This document shows positions 18,102-27,275 of a DNA stretch of 64,000 nucleotides, piece by piece. Source of the DNA: an uncultured Aquimarina sp. (GTDB taxonomy: Bacteria > Bacteroidota > Bacteroidia > Flavobacteriales > Flavobacteriaceae). The notes beneath the pieces are model-generated. The model had not been told where the DNA came from. It saw only the letters and a program-made list of their open reading frames with translations, and did not search any database. A program made the position numbers and the translations under genes. How positions within the stretch are numbered: position 1 is the stretch's first letter; every line of letters begins with the position of its first letter. Where the stretch lies: the NCBI GenBank assembly GCA_947489195.1, contig CANLCT010000005.1, positions 58,242 through 122,241 of the forward strand, in the 5' to 3' direction.

Positions 18102-20159
18102 ATGAAGTTAAATTATATTTTAAATAGTACGTTAATTTTAGGTTTTTCAGGCGTTTCTTTTGCTCAAGGAACAAACATTACTATCGATTTAGGGATAAAA
18201 AAATACGTTGGAAAAGAAAGTAAGTTAGATCGTTCTAAATATTTTGGAATTCAATCGGCAGCTACATCTAATGAGTTTAAAGAGGAAAGTACTTATTTAT
18301 TTTCTGAATTAAACACACATCCATCTCGTGGATTTGATGGGCCACAACCCTATGGCGATTTAGAAAGTTTATCCGCAAGCAAAATTAGTTCACAAATAAA
18401 AGCATCAAGTGCTGATTATAAAAATACACCTGTTTTTAAAAAATTTGGAAATGGTAATTATGTAATTACGCAAAAACCTTCTAAAGTATTTAAAATAGGG
18501 GCAGACCCGCAATTGGCAGTAGACAAAATTAGTGCTTATATGAAAGTTGCTTATCCAGAAAATGCAACAAATTATTTGGATTTAATGGATGAAGCATTTG
18601 CTAATACCTCATTATTTTCGGATGATACTGAAGCTATCAAAAAAGAGATTAGCAGGTATTATGCAGAGATTGCTAAAGGTTTGAAAAAGAAGTTTCCTAA
18701 ATTAAAGGTCGGTGGATTTAGTTCGATAAGACCACATTTTGAATTAAATGATTTTAAATATTGGGAAAACAACCATAAATTGTTTATGGATATTGCCGGT
18801 GAGCAAATGGATTTTTTATCCCTAAAGTTATATGATCAAGTTGATAGAGATACGTCAACAATTAACTATTGCGCAGGTAGTGATTCTGAAGCAACTTTAG
18901 ATCTTATAGAAACTTATAGTTTTAATAAATGGAATGTAGTTAAGCCCATAGTAATTTCAGAATATGGTTTAAAAGTACCTTATTGGGAAGGAACAACATA
19001 TAGTTCAGATAGGGATGCTTTTATTTTAGAATCCTTGAATAAAATTGTGATGTCCTTATTGGATAAACCCGATCGAATTGAAAAAGCAATACCTTATATT
19101 TTAGGAAAAGCAGAAAAATTTTATTCTAATTCAGTTGCCAACCCAAAAGGAAATCCACATCCGTGGGCTGTAAGCCAAAAAGCTGAAGATGGGAAATCAT
19201 ACCAATACAGTAATTTGACTAAATTTTATGAATTTTGGAAGGATGTCGAAGGGGTGCGTACATATATCGCATCTGATAATCCAGATATTCAGGTCAATGC
19301 CTTTTATAATAAAGGAAAATGGATGATGATTTTTAATAACCTTTCTGATGAATCGCAATTATTAAACTTTAATTTTTCGGAATTTGATGCCGAAAGAACT
19401 ACAAAATATACCTTGCGAAGGTTATTTTTGAATGAATCTGGTTTGCCCGAATTAACGGAAGCATTTACAGATATACATATTGATCAGTGGGATATTGATC
19501 CTAATGAAACCTTAATGCTTATTTGCGATGTTCCCGAAGATACTGAGTTTGCTACCTCAATTGTAGAATACAATAATTACTCAAAGCAGATGTTAAAACC
19601 TATCGTTGCCGATAAGCCTATTGAATTTGAGTTTACTAATGTGAAAACAGGAAAAGGTAAGGCAAACATTCGAGTATCTTTTGGAAAAAAAGTCAATTCA
19701 GATTTACAACCCATTGTTAAGATAAACGATAATATTGTATTAACTCCAAAGAATTGGGCTGGTTATGATCAGTCAAATAGAGAAACATTTTTTGGAATGT
19801 TATCTATTCCAATACCTATGTCGTATTTAAAAGATACGAACGAAGTTGAAGTGACTTTTGCAGATACAGGTGGGAGAGTGAGTTCAGTAGTAATTAATAC
19901 TGAATTATTTTCTACAGATGTGGAAAATAAAAATTATGAAGAACCTAATGCTTTAGTATATTCAAGTCATGGTGGGAATTTATTACATATATCAAGTGAT
20001 ATTAAATGTAAAAGCCCTAAAATAACTGATTTAGAGGGGAATACTATAAAAAAATTAAAATCCTATAAAAATGGAGAAACTGTAGATATTTCCACTTTAA
20101 AAGTAGGGCAGTATATTTTAGAAACAACTACAAACGGGAAACTTAAATTTAAAAAATAA
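18102..20159 (+). CDS. GH86-like (agarase/porphyranase-type) secreted enzyme with altered active-site triad
   Basis: The signal peptide (to about residue 21) is followed by a GH-A clan barrel colinear with the larger GH86-like protein encoded at 27276, then a beta-sandwich (PIVADKPIEFEFTNVKTGKG..., FFGMLSIPIPMSYL) and a T9SS-like tail (LKVGQYILETT). The nucleophile Glu287 in ISEYGL is kept. The acid/base Glu164 is kept, but the clan hallmark Asn-Glu-Pro is Asp163-Glu-Ala here (LDLMDEAF), and HLYDF is KLYDQ. It may have another specificity or be weakened. The FGE gene starts one base after its stop, so they form a unit for sulfated galactan use. GH86 assignment is by motif and by comparison within the window. 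Confidence 0.72.
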   Translation: MKLNYILNSTLILGFSGVSFAQGTNITIDLGIKKYVGKESKLDRSKYFGIQSAATSNEFKEESTYLFSELNTHPSRGFDGPQPYGDLESLSASKISSQIKASSADYKNTPVFKKFGNGNYVITQKPSKVFKIGADPQLAVDKISAYMKVAYPENATNYLDLMDEAFANTSLFSDDTEAIKKEISRYYAEIAKGLKKKFPKLKVGGFSSIRPHFELNDFKYWENNHKLFMDIAGEQMDFLSLKLYDQVDRDTSTINYCAGSDSEATLDLIETYSFNKWNVVKPIVISEYGLKVPYWEGTTYSSDRDAFILESLNKIVMSLLDKPDRIEKAIPYILGKAEKFYSNSVANPKGNPHPWAVSQKAEDGKSYQYSNLTKFYEFWKDVEGVRTYIASDNPDIQVNAFYNKGKWMMIFNNLSDESQLLNFNFSEFDAERTTKYTLRRLFLNESGLPELTEAFTDIHIDQWDIDPNETLMLICDVPEDTEFATSIVEYNNYSKQMLKPIVADKPIEFEFTNVKTGKGKANIRVSFGKKVNSDLQPIVKINDNIVLTPKNWAGYDQSNRETFFGMLSIPIPMSYLKDTNEVEVTFADTGGRVSSVVINTELFSTDVENKNYEEPNALVYSSHGGNLLHISSDIKCKSPKITDLEGNTIKKLKSYKNGETVDISTLKVGQYILETTTNGKLKFKK

Positions 20160-20160
20160 C

Positions 20161-21219
20161 ATGTGTTTTAAAATAATAAAAGCTTCACTTACATTTATTG
20201 TAGTGGGGCTTTTTTCATGTAACAAACTGACAGAAAAATCAGCTAAAACTTTAAATAAAGGGCAAGAGGTTGTTTCGTTTCATCAAAGTTATATGAGCGA
20301 AATTGAAAAGTTGCCAATTAGATCGACTATACTACCTAATAAAAATATGGTTTTGGTAAAGGGAGGGAGTTTTTTAATGGGGGGCACAACTGAACAAGCC
20401 AGACCCGATGAATTGCCAGCACATAAAGAAACAGTTGCCGATTTTTATATTGATATCACAGAGGTAACTAACGCTCAATTTAAGGCTTTTGTTGAGGCTA
20501 CAGGCTATATCACCACAGCAGAAAGACCAATTAATGCTAATTTTATTGCAGCTATTTCTGGAGTAGACCCCAATACGGTAGATACTGAGCCAGCTGCATT
20601 AGTGTTTAATGGCAATCCGCAAATGTGGTGGTCAATGACAAAAGGAGCCAATTGGAAGCATCCAAAAGGGCCAGAGAGTACTATTGAAGGAAAAGAGGAT
20701 TATCCTGTAGTTCAAGTTTCGTGGTATGATGCCATGGCTTACTGCCATTGGGTTGGAAAACGCCTGCCTACTGAAGAAGAATTTGAATATGTGGCTCGAA
20801 ATAAAGGGAAAAAAATAAAGTATAGTTGGGGTAACGACTTTGATAAGGCAGTAGAATATGTGAATTTTCATCAAGGAAGCTTCCCCTCGCAAAATTTATT
20901 GGAAGATAATTTTGAGGGATTAGCTCCTGTAAAAAGTTTTAAAAGTAATCCTTTAGGGCTTTATGATATTGGAGGCAATGTATGGGAGTGGACATTAAAT
21001 TCATATTTTTCTGATGCTTATGCCCGAAAATTAAATTTCGAAAAGCCTATATTAGCTAATGATCAGTCAATACATCAAAAAAAAGTAATTCGCGGAGGTT
21101 CTTTTTTGTGTAACGAAAGTTATTGTTCTGGTTATCGAGTAGCAGCGCGTATGAATTCTTCGCCAGATACAGGTTTAGAGCATTTAGGCTTTAGGTGTGT
21201 AGTAGGCGTTGTTAATTAA
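20161..21219 (+). CDS. formylglycine-generating enzyme family lipoprotein
   Basis: SUMF1/EgtB/PvdO-fold protein, 352 residues, with a lipoprotein signal (LFSC near residue 20). Unlike many members of the superfamily it keeps the two copper-binding cysteines of true FGE, Cys317 and Cys322 in GGSFLCNESYC, followed by GYRVAAR and the terminal LGFRC. True FGE oxidises the active-site Cys of type I sulfatases to formylglycine. It is directly downstream of a GH86-like gene, which fits removal of sulfate from porphyran or agar-type polymers. No sulfatase gene is in the window; the substrate must be encoded elsewhere. Location outside the cytoplasm is inferred from the lipobox. Confidence 0.85.
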   Translation: MCFKIIKASLTFIVVGLFSCNKLTEKSAKTLNKGQEVVSFHQSYMSEIEKLPIRSTILPNKNMVLVKGGSFLMGGTTEQARPDELPAHKETVADFYIDITEVTNAQFKAFVEATGYITTAERPINANFIAAISGVDPNTVDTEPAALVFNGNPQMWWSMTKGANWKHPKGPESTIEGKEDYPVVQVSWYDAMAYCHWVGKRLPTEEEFEYVARNKGKKIKYSWGNDFDKAVEYVNFHQGSFPSQNLLEDNFEGLAPVKSFKSNPLGLYDIGGNVWEWTLNSYFSDAYARKLNFEKPILANDQSIHQKKVIRGGSFLCNESYCSGYRVAARMNSSPDTGLEHLGFRCVVGVVN

Positions 21220-21325
21220 CGGCATAAATTTTGATTAATTATTTATCTATACCTTATGCTTATTTTCAAGCAAAAAAAATTAACAAATAGTATAAAAAAT
21301 AATAGTTTCGTATAAATTCAGTATC

Positions 21326-21733
21326 ATGAAAAAATTACTAGTAATTTTAAGTTTTGTTTTTTTAGGAAGTATTGAAAGCTATTCGCAAGCCTTTATAAAA
21401 TTTGCAGAAGAGCCGCCGATGCAATTAAAAGCGGCACGTGATTTTTTTAACTATAAAATTGAATATAAAGCTTTAAAAAAAAGTACTATTTATTTAGAGT
21501 TAAAAAAAGGAGACTCTTTAGTAGGGAACAGTGTTTATGATGTAACTAAGCCAGATCAAAAAACAGTGACAGTTAATTTGAGGGTATTTGAAAGTATTGA
21601 TCGTTTAGATTCAGGTGAGAATTATTCATATAACTTATATATGTACGAAGGTGGTCGAAATGATTGGTCAAAGCGTGCATGCGAAACGCAAAAAATAGAT
21701 GGAGTTCGAGTCGTTGCGGCTAGTCAAAAATAG
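21326..21733 (+). CDS. small secreted beta-sandwich-like protein resembling the GH86 repeat module
   Basis: A 135-residue protein with a signal peptide (cleaved after about residue 20, YSQA). The mature part has alternating strand-like segments (STIYLELKKGDSLVG, KTVTVNLRVFESI, YSYNLYMYEGGRNDW) with the order and spacing of the seven repeats in the 1740-residue GH86-like protein, where IRQVD...NTSxF, TVxFDYxxPxxF and LPxGHxLxLLxFMS occur. I infer it is a single free module, perhaps polysaccharide-binding. It lies between the FGE gene and a convergent nuclease gene, overlapping the latter by 14 bases. No known family is recognised. Confidence 0.65.
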   Translation: MKKLLVILSFVFLGSIESYSQAFIKFAEEPPMQLKAARDFFNYKIEYKALKKSTIYLELKKGDSLVGNSVYDVTKPDQKTVTVNLRVFESIDRLDSGENYSYNLYMYEGGRNDWSKRACETQKIDGVRVVAASQK

Positions 21734-22757
21734 GTCGAACTAAATACATGTATACAGGAAAGTGATCGCTGTACCCACCAGTATAAATTCCTCTACTAAA
21801 TGTACGTAACGGGTAACCTTTGTAATTTCCTTTAGTATGAGTTAAAAACTTAGGATTATAAATATGTGTATCATATAACCTGAATCCTATAGTATCTAAT
21901 AAGGTATTGGAAACAATCATTTGATCAAACAAATTCCATTTATCTCGATAAGCAAGGCTGCCAATTCCTTTTTTATGCATTTTTTCCATAGGATTGTACA
22001 AATAAGAACTTGATTGTTGGTTTATTGAAGTTTTAGTTTTTAATATTTTTTTGAAGCTTTTATCAGTAGGATCATCATTAAAATCCCCCATAATTACAAT
22101 AGATGCTTTTGGGTTTATACGCTGTATAGAATCAGTTATTTTTTTACACAATTTTGCAGCTTCAATTCTTTTGGGTTCACTTCGTTGTTTTCCGCCTCTT
22201 CTCGATGGCCAGTGATTGATAATAGTATATAGTAATTCATCTCCTAAATAGCCAGAAACACACAATTGATCTCTAGTGTAAATTGGTTTATTATATTGAT
22301 CTTGTAACATTAAACGATGCTTTTGAGTATTTTTTAATGTAAAAACAGTTCTATTGTATAATAAGGCGACATCAATACCTCTTCGATCAGGAGAATTGTG
22401 ATGAGCAATTCCATAGTCACTTTTTTGTAAAAGAGGATGACTTATAAGTTGTTCAAGGACATTTTTGTTTTCAACTTCGGCAACTCCCAGAAGTGCAGGT
22501 GGATGTTGCGTTTTTTTTGCGCCGATACTCGAAATAACTTTGGCTAAGTGATCAAGTTTAGTGTTTAATTTTTCTTCGGTCCATTTGTTTTTCCCTTTAG
22601 GGGTGTAATCTTCATCAAAAGTTAGGGGATCATCAATACAATCAAATAAGTTTTCAAGATTATAAAAAGCAATAGTGGTTATGGCGTGTTTTTGACTATA
22701 AATAGAAGAGCTAATACTCAAAAAAAAGAGCAGTACACTAAAAAAATGATAAGGCAT
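21720..22757 (-). CDS. exported endonuclease/exonuclease/phosphatase family protein
   Basis: An EEP-fold metal-dependent nuclease or phosphatase. Conserved blocks are FYNLENLFD, GVAEVENK (metal Glu), RRGIDVALLY, INHWPSRRGG, VIMGDFNDDP and the terminal GYSDHFPVY with the catalytic Asp-His. The signal peptide is best with ATG at 22757 (MPYHFFSVLLFFL...); an in-frame ATG at 22805 would leave only 20 bases to the divergent TonB receptor. Homologues of this type next to TonB receptors and DUF5689 proteins in flavobacteria suggest work on extracellular nucleic acid or phosphate esters; the substrate is inferred. It converges on the small module gene. Confidence 0.85.
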   Translation of the reverse strand: MPYHFFSVLLFFLSISSSIYSQKHAITTIAFYNLENLFDCIDDPLTFDEDYTPKGKNKWTEEKLNTKLDHLAKVISSIGAKKTQHPPALLGVAEVENKNVLEQLISHPLLQKSDYGIAHHNSPDRRGIDVALLYNRTVFTLKNTQKHRLMLQDQYNKPIYTRDQLCVSGYLGDELLYTIINHWPSRRGGKQRSEPKRIEAAKLCKKITDSIQRINPKASIVIMGDFNDDPTDKSFKKILKTKTSINQQSSSYLYNPMEKMHKKGIGSLAYRDKWNLFDQMIVSNTLLDTIGFRLYDTHIYNPKFLTHTKGNYKGYPLRTFSRGIYTGGYSDHFPVYMYLVRPIFD

Positions 22758-22825
22758 AAATAATTGTTTAACAGCAAAATAATAAATAATGTATTTTAAA
22801 TTCATAAAAAGTAACCAACTTTTAC

Positions 22826-25618
22826 ATGACTAAATTTAATTACTGCATTTTTTTTATTTTACAAAGTGTCTCTTTTTTTGCTCAAAATCAACAGATACTG
22901 GGTAAAATTATAGCGGGCATAACAGAAGAGCCAATTTTTGAAGCTAAAATAGTAATAGAAGGAACTGATTTTAGTGTATTAACCAATGCCTTAGGTAAAT
23001 TCAATCTCTCAGGCGAATTACCATTGGGCGAGCAAATTTTAAGTATTCAAAAAAAGGGTTTTTTATTAATGCGAATACCAATAGTTATTAATTCTGGACA
23101 CCCAATAGACTTAGGAGTGCTAAGTTTACAAACTGATTTTGTAAATAATCAGCAAGCGTTTGCTAGTGTTGATTTGAATGATATTCAATTGGATTCAGAT
23201 CAAGATGCTATTCAAAATCAACACTTATTGCAAGCTTCTCGAGATGCATTTTTAAATAGTGTGGCCTTTAATTGGAGTGCTACTTTTTTTAAATTAAGAG
23301 GGCTGGGCAGTGAACATACTAAAATATTAATAAACGGTGTCGAAGTGAATAGCCTGTACAATAACAGACCAAATTGGAATAATTGGTCAGGGTTAAATGA
23401 TATACTGAGATCACAAGAAAATTCTATTTACACTAATTCAAATTCGTATAGTTTTGGAAGCTTACTAGGTGTAACTCATTTTAAGTTAAATGCATCAAGT
23501 TTTGCAAATGGGAAAAAGATAGCCTTGGCAAGTACCAATAGATCATATCAAGGTAGGCTTATGGGCACTTATCATTCAGGTGAATTGTCCAATGGATGGT
23601 CTTTTAGTGTGTCAGTATCGGCAAGAAAGGCTGAAGAAGGGTATATCAATGGTACTAACTTATCAGCATTTAGTTTGTTTGGAAGTGTTCAAAGAAGAAT
23701 TAACGAAAAGCATAGTGTTAGTATTACAGGTATATACACTCCAGTAATTCGAGGAAAATCTTCGCCAAATACAGATGAGGTTGTTGCTATAAAAGGAATA
23801 CGTTATAACTCGTATTGGGGGGGTCAAAATGGTAAACGCCGAAATTCAAGAGAAAAAAGAGTACAAGTGCCCATAGTTACCTTATCACATTTTTGGAAGC
23901 CAACTAAAAAATGGAATATTCAAAATAATATCCTTTTTAAAAAAGGACAAGTGGGGAATAGTCGGTTGGATTTTATTGGTAAAACGGTTAATGAAGCCAA
24001 TGGGCAATCCTTTTTTGAAGGAGGAGGTCGCAACCCTGATCCAGCGTATTATCAAATACTTCCTAGCTATTTTTTAAGAAATTCTCAGAATGAGAACTTT
24101 GAAGCTGCTTTTTTAGCAGATCGTAATTTTAGAGTAAACGGACAGTTAGATTGGCAATTTTTATATGATTCAAATCGTACCACTTTAGGCAATGCAGTTT
24201 ATATACTGTATGAAGATCGCAATGATGAATTATTCATGGCAGCAAATTCGATACTAGATTATAATTTATCCGAAAAAATAAGTCTTCAAGGTAAAGTAGC
24301 ATTTAGAGGGTTAAAGAGTCAAAACTTTGCATCACTTACAGATCTGCTTGGTGGTAGTGGGTATTTAGATATTGACGGCTTTGCAGAAGGGGATGCCGCT
24401 CAAAATGATTTAAGAAACCCAAATAGAATCGTGAGAGAGGGAGATGTGTTTAAGTATAACTATGAGCTTACAGCACTTGATGCTAATGGGTTTATGCAAT
24501 TGGATTATGCGTATAATAAGTGGAATATTAACGCAGCTATTTCAGCAAAAGCAAAACAGTATCAACGTAATGGGAAGTTCGAAAATGGGATGTATCCTGG
24601 GGCATTATCTTTAGGAAAAAGCAAAGAATTAAAATTTTTAGGTTATGGTTTAAAGTTAGGATTGCAAAGGCAGATTAGTCCTAAATGCTATACAAGTGCT
24701 TCGCTATTAATGGAAAGTAAGCCACCATTATTACAACATTCATTTACAAATCCTCGACAAAATAATGTTACTGTTATAGGTTTAAAAAACGAAAAATTAG
24801 TATCAAGTGATGTTAGTTTTTTTTATCAGTATGGAATTATAAAAACTAGATTTTCAGCCTATTGGATAAGGCAGCAAAATGTAACAAATCGTTCTTTCTT
24901 TTTTACAGATAATTTGGCTGGGTTAGGGCGTGTTGATAATGCAGGCTTTTTTCAAGAAATTATGACAGGGATTAACAAGCAAAATGCAGGTGTAGAATTT
25001 GGAGCAGAAGTAGCACTTACCAATACACTTACTTTAAATGCGTCTGCAGCATACGGAAAACATATTTATAGCAATAACCCCAATTTATATATCACATCTA
25101 ATACTATCGAAACGCCTTTAAATATTGGTAAAACCTTTTTAAAAAATTACCATTTACCAACCGGGCCACAACAAGCCTATGGATTAGGCTTTAGTTACCG
25201 CGATCCAACATATTGGTGGTTGAGTACTCAATTAAATTATTTTTCTCATTCTTTTAGTAATATTAGCCCGTTTACGCGGACACAAAATTTTTCTACGGAT
25301 GTCGATGGTCAACCGTTTACTGATTTTGATGAGACAAAAGCTAGAAAATTATTAGAGCAAGAACAATTTCCAGCTTATTTTTTATGGAATGCCATCGGAG
25401 GAAAATCTTGGAAAATCAAAAAAAATTATTTGGGATTCGTGCTAGGAATTCAAAACATTTTAAATAAAGTGTTTAAAACTGGAGGGTTTGAACAATCCAG
25501 AAATTCAAATTATGCTACTTTAAAAGAAGATCAAAACAGAGTAAATCCTTTATTTGGGCCTAAACATTGGTACGGTAGCGGAACTACATTTTATATAAAC
25601 ACTTATTATCGATTTTAA
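22826..25618 (+). CDS. TonB-dependent receptor with N-terminal carboxypeptidase-regulatory-like domain
   Basis: Outer-membrane active transporter, 930 residues: signal peptide, a CarboxypepD_reg-like beta-sandwich (about 22-110: GKIIAGITEEPIFEAKIVIEGT), plug domain (FKLRGLGSEHTKILINGVEVN near 155) and a long 22-strand-type barrel ending in an aromatic residue (YINTYYRF). No SusD partner is present; instead a DUF5689 lipoprotein gene follows after 10 bases and an exported EEP nuclease is divergent on the other side. The ligand is unknown; the neighbours suggest nucleic-acid fragments or phosphate compounds rather than galactan. Confidence 0.9.
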   Translation: MTKFNYCIFFILQSVSFFAQNQQILGKIIAGITEEPIFEAKIVIEGTDFSVLTNALGKFNLSGELPLGEQILSIQKKGFLLMRIPIVINSGHPIDLGVLSLQTDFVNNQQAFASVDLNDIQLDSDQDAIQNQHLLQASRDAFLNSVAFNWSATFFKLRGLGSEHTKILINGVEVNSLYNNRPNWNNWSGLNDILRSQENSIYTNSNSYSFGSLLGVTHFKLNASSFANGKKIALASTNRSYQGRLMGTYHSGELSNGWSFSVSVSARKAEEGYINGTNLSAFSLFGSVQRRINEKHSVSITGIYTPVIRGKSSPNTDEVVAIKGIRYNSYWGGQNGKRRNSREKRVQVPIVTLSHFWKPTKKWNIQNNILFKKGQVGNSRLDFIGKTVNEANGQSFFEGGGRNPDPAYYQILPSYFLRNSQNENFEAAFLADRNFRVNGQLDWQFLYDSNRTTLGNAVYILYEDRNDELFMAANSILDYNLSEKISLQGKVAFRGLKSQNFASLTDLLGGSGYLDIDGFAEGDAAQNDLRNPNRIVREGDVFKYNYELTALDANGFMQLDYAYNKWNINAAISAKAKQYQRNGKFENGMYPGALSLGKSKELKFLGYGLKLGLQRQISPKCYTSASLLMESKPPLLQHSFTNPRQNNVTVIGLKNEKLVSSDVSFFYQYGIIKTRFSAYWIRQQNVTNRSFFFTDNLAGLGRVDNAGFFQEIMTGINKQNAGVEFGAEVALTNTLTLNASAAYGKHIYSNNPNLYITSNTIETPLNIGKTFLKNYHLPTGPQQAYGLGFSYRDPTYWWLSTQLNYFSHSFSNISPFTRTQNFSTDVDGQPFTDFDETKARKLLEQEQFPAYFLWNAIGGKSWKIKKNYLGFVLGIQNILNKVFKTGGFEQSRNSNYATLKEDQNRVNPLFGPKHWYGSGTTFYINTYYRF

Positions 25619-25628
25619 TATTAAAATA

Positions 25629-27008
25629 ATGAAAATAGAAATCATTAAACCACTTATAGTATTGGCGTTGTTTTTTAGTTGTTTGGGGTGTAGTGAAGAT
25701 TTTGAGGTCCCTACAGCAAAAAGTATCGAAATCCCTAAGGGGAATATGGTAAGTATAGCCTCGGCAAAAGCAGGGTTAGATCGTTTGCTAGATAATACAA
25801 CAACATTTACTACCGATCAGTTAATGGAAGCTTATGTAGTATCCACTGATCGAGGAGGCAATTTTTTTAAAGAATTGATTTTGCAAGACAGACCTATAAA
25901 CCCAACAACAGGTATTCATTTTTTATTAGATGAACGGAGTTTGCATAATCGTTTTCCTTTCGGAAGCAAAATAATAATTCAGTTAAATGGATTAAGCGTT
26001 GGTTTTGGAAATGGAGTTGCTAAACTAGGTAAGCTTTTAGAAAATGATATTGTAGCTTTAAGTGCATTTGAAATAGATAAGCATGTATTTCGTACCAGCG
26101 ATGTAGCCAGTATTGAACCTTTAGAGCTTAGTATTAGCGAGCTAACCCAAGAAAAAGAGTCCCAGTTAGTTAATTTAACGAACATGCAGTTTGCAAATAA
26201 TCTTTTAACGGATTCTGGAAAAACCTTGGCAGGTGCATCCACTGATAATTTTGATGGTTTACGACCTATTTTAAATTGTAATGAAGGGATTGAAATAACC
26301 TTATGCACTAGTAATTTTGCCAGTTTTAAAAGCTTACTCTTGCCTGAAGGATCAGGTGAAATAACAGGAGTGCTTAGTCGAGATTTTAGAAATGATTTTT
26401 TTGTATTGAAAATGAATACAGCAAATGATTTAAAATTTACTCAAGCTACGCGGTGCGATCCTGTTTTTTATGAATGTAATAATACAAGCAATGAAGCTAA
26501 TGAAGTTGTATTTTCGGAAGATTTTGAAACTATTACTAATGAAAATTTGTTAGAAGCGTTGGGTTGGATAAATATAAATACCACTGGTGATGAAAAAAGA
26601 TGGACAGACAAAAAAATAACAAATGTTGCTAATAGAGTTATGACAATTTCGGCATTTAATACAAATTTAAGACCGTTAGAGGCGTGGTTGATAACTCCCG
26701 AAGTAGATTTGACGTCTATTGAAGATGCCTTTTTTCAATGTAGAATTCGTACTCAGTTTAATAATGGGAAAATTTTAAATATTTGGATCACAACTAATTT
26801 TACAGGCGATCCAAAAACTACTTCGTGGCAATTACTGCCGTTAAATATACCTACACTTAGTTCAAATTATAAGTTGTTGAAACAAAATATTTCTTGTTTT
26901 TCAGAAAAAGTTCGAATTGGTTTTCAATATAAAGGTTTTGATCCTTTAGCTACTTCTACTTATCAAATTGACGACGTTCAATTTTATGGAAATGTTAAAA
27001 TACCATAA
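25629..27008 (+). CDS. DUF5689 lipoprotein with C-terminal jelly-roll (choice-of-anchor J-like)
   Basis: A 459-residue lipoprotein (lipobox LGCSED) whose N-terminal half matches DUF5689: AYVVSTDRGGNFFKELILQD, FPFGSKIIIQLNGL, an OB-fold-like arrangement. The C-terminal half (from VVFSEDFETITNEN) looks like a choice-of-anchor J/MAM-type jelly-roll that binds ligands or surfaces. It is 10 bases downstream of the TonB receptor and is probably its surface-exposed partner. DUF5689 proteins are recurrent neighbours of TonB receptors and EEP nucleases in this group; the joint function is not proven. Confidence 0.82.
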   Translation: MKIEIIKPLIVLALFFSCLGCSEDFEVPTAKSIEIPKGNMVSIASAKAGLDRLLDNTTTFTTDQLMEAYVVSTDRGGNFFKELILQDRPINPTTGIHFLLDERSLHNRFPFGSKIIIQLNGLSVGFGNGVAKLGKLLENDIVALSAFEIDKHVFRTSDVASIEPLELSISELTQEKESQLVNLTNMQFANNLLTDSGKTLAGASTDNFDGLRPILNCNEGIEITLCTSNFASFKSLLLPEGSGEITGVLSRDFRNDFFVLKMNTANDLKFTQATRCDPVFYECNNTSNEANEVVFSEDFETITNENLLEALGWININTTGDEKRWTDKKITNVANRVMTISAFNTNLRPLEAWLITPEVDLTSIEDAFFQCRIRTQFNNGKILNIWITTNFTGDPKTTSWQLLPLNIPTLSSNYKLLKQNISCFSEKVRIGFQYKGFDPLATSTYQIDDVQFYGNVKIP

Positions 27009-27275
27009 ACTTTTTGTTCATTAGCCCCATAGAATAAGACATGTTTTGGTTTTTAAGGATTATTCCTACGTTAGTAAATAATTGATTATCAGGACATATA
27101 TTTGTAAGAAAATTTTATAATCAATTTTGATTGAATTTTTAGCACAAATCTTATGAATTTGAATATCAATTATTGACATAATTTTAAATATTTTTTTGCA
27201 TATATTTAGCAAAATTTAACAATAAACTAAAAAAAGTATCGCCCTTAATAATCTATTAACCCAAATTTAGTATTC

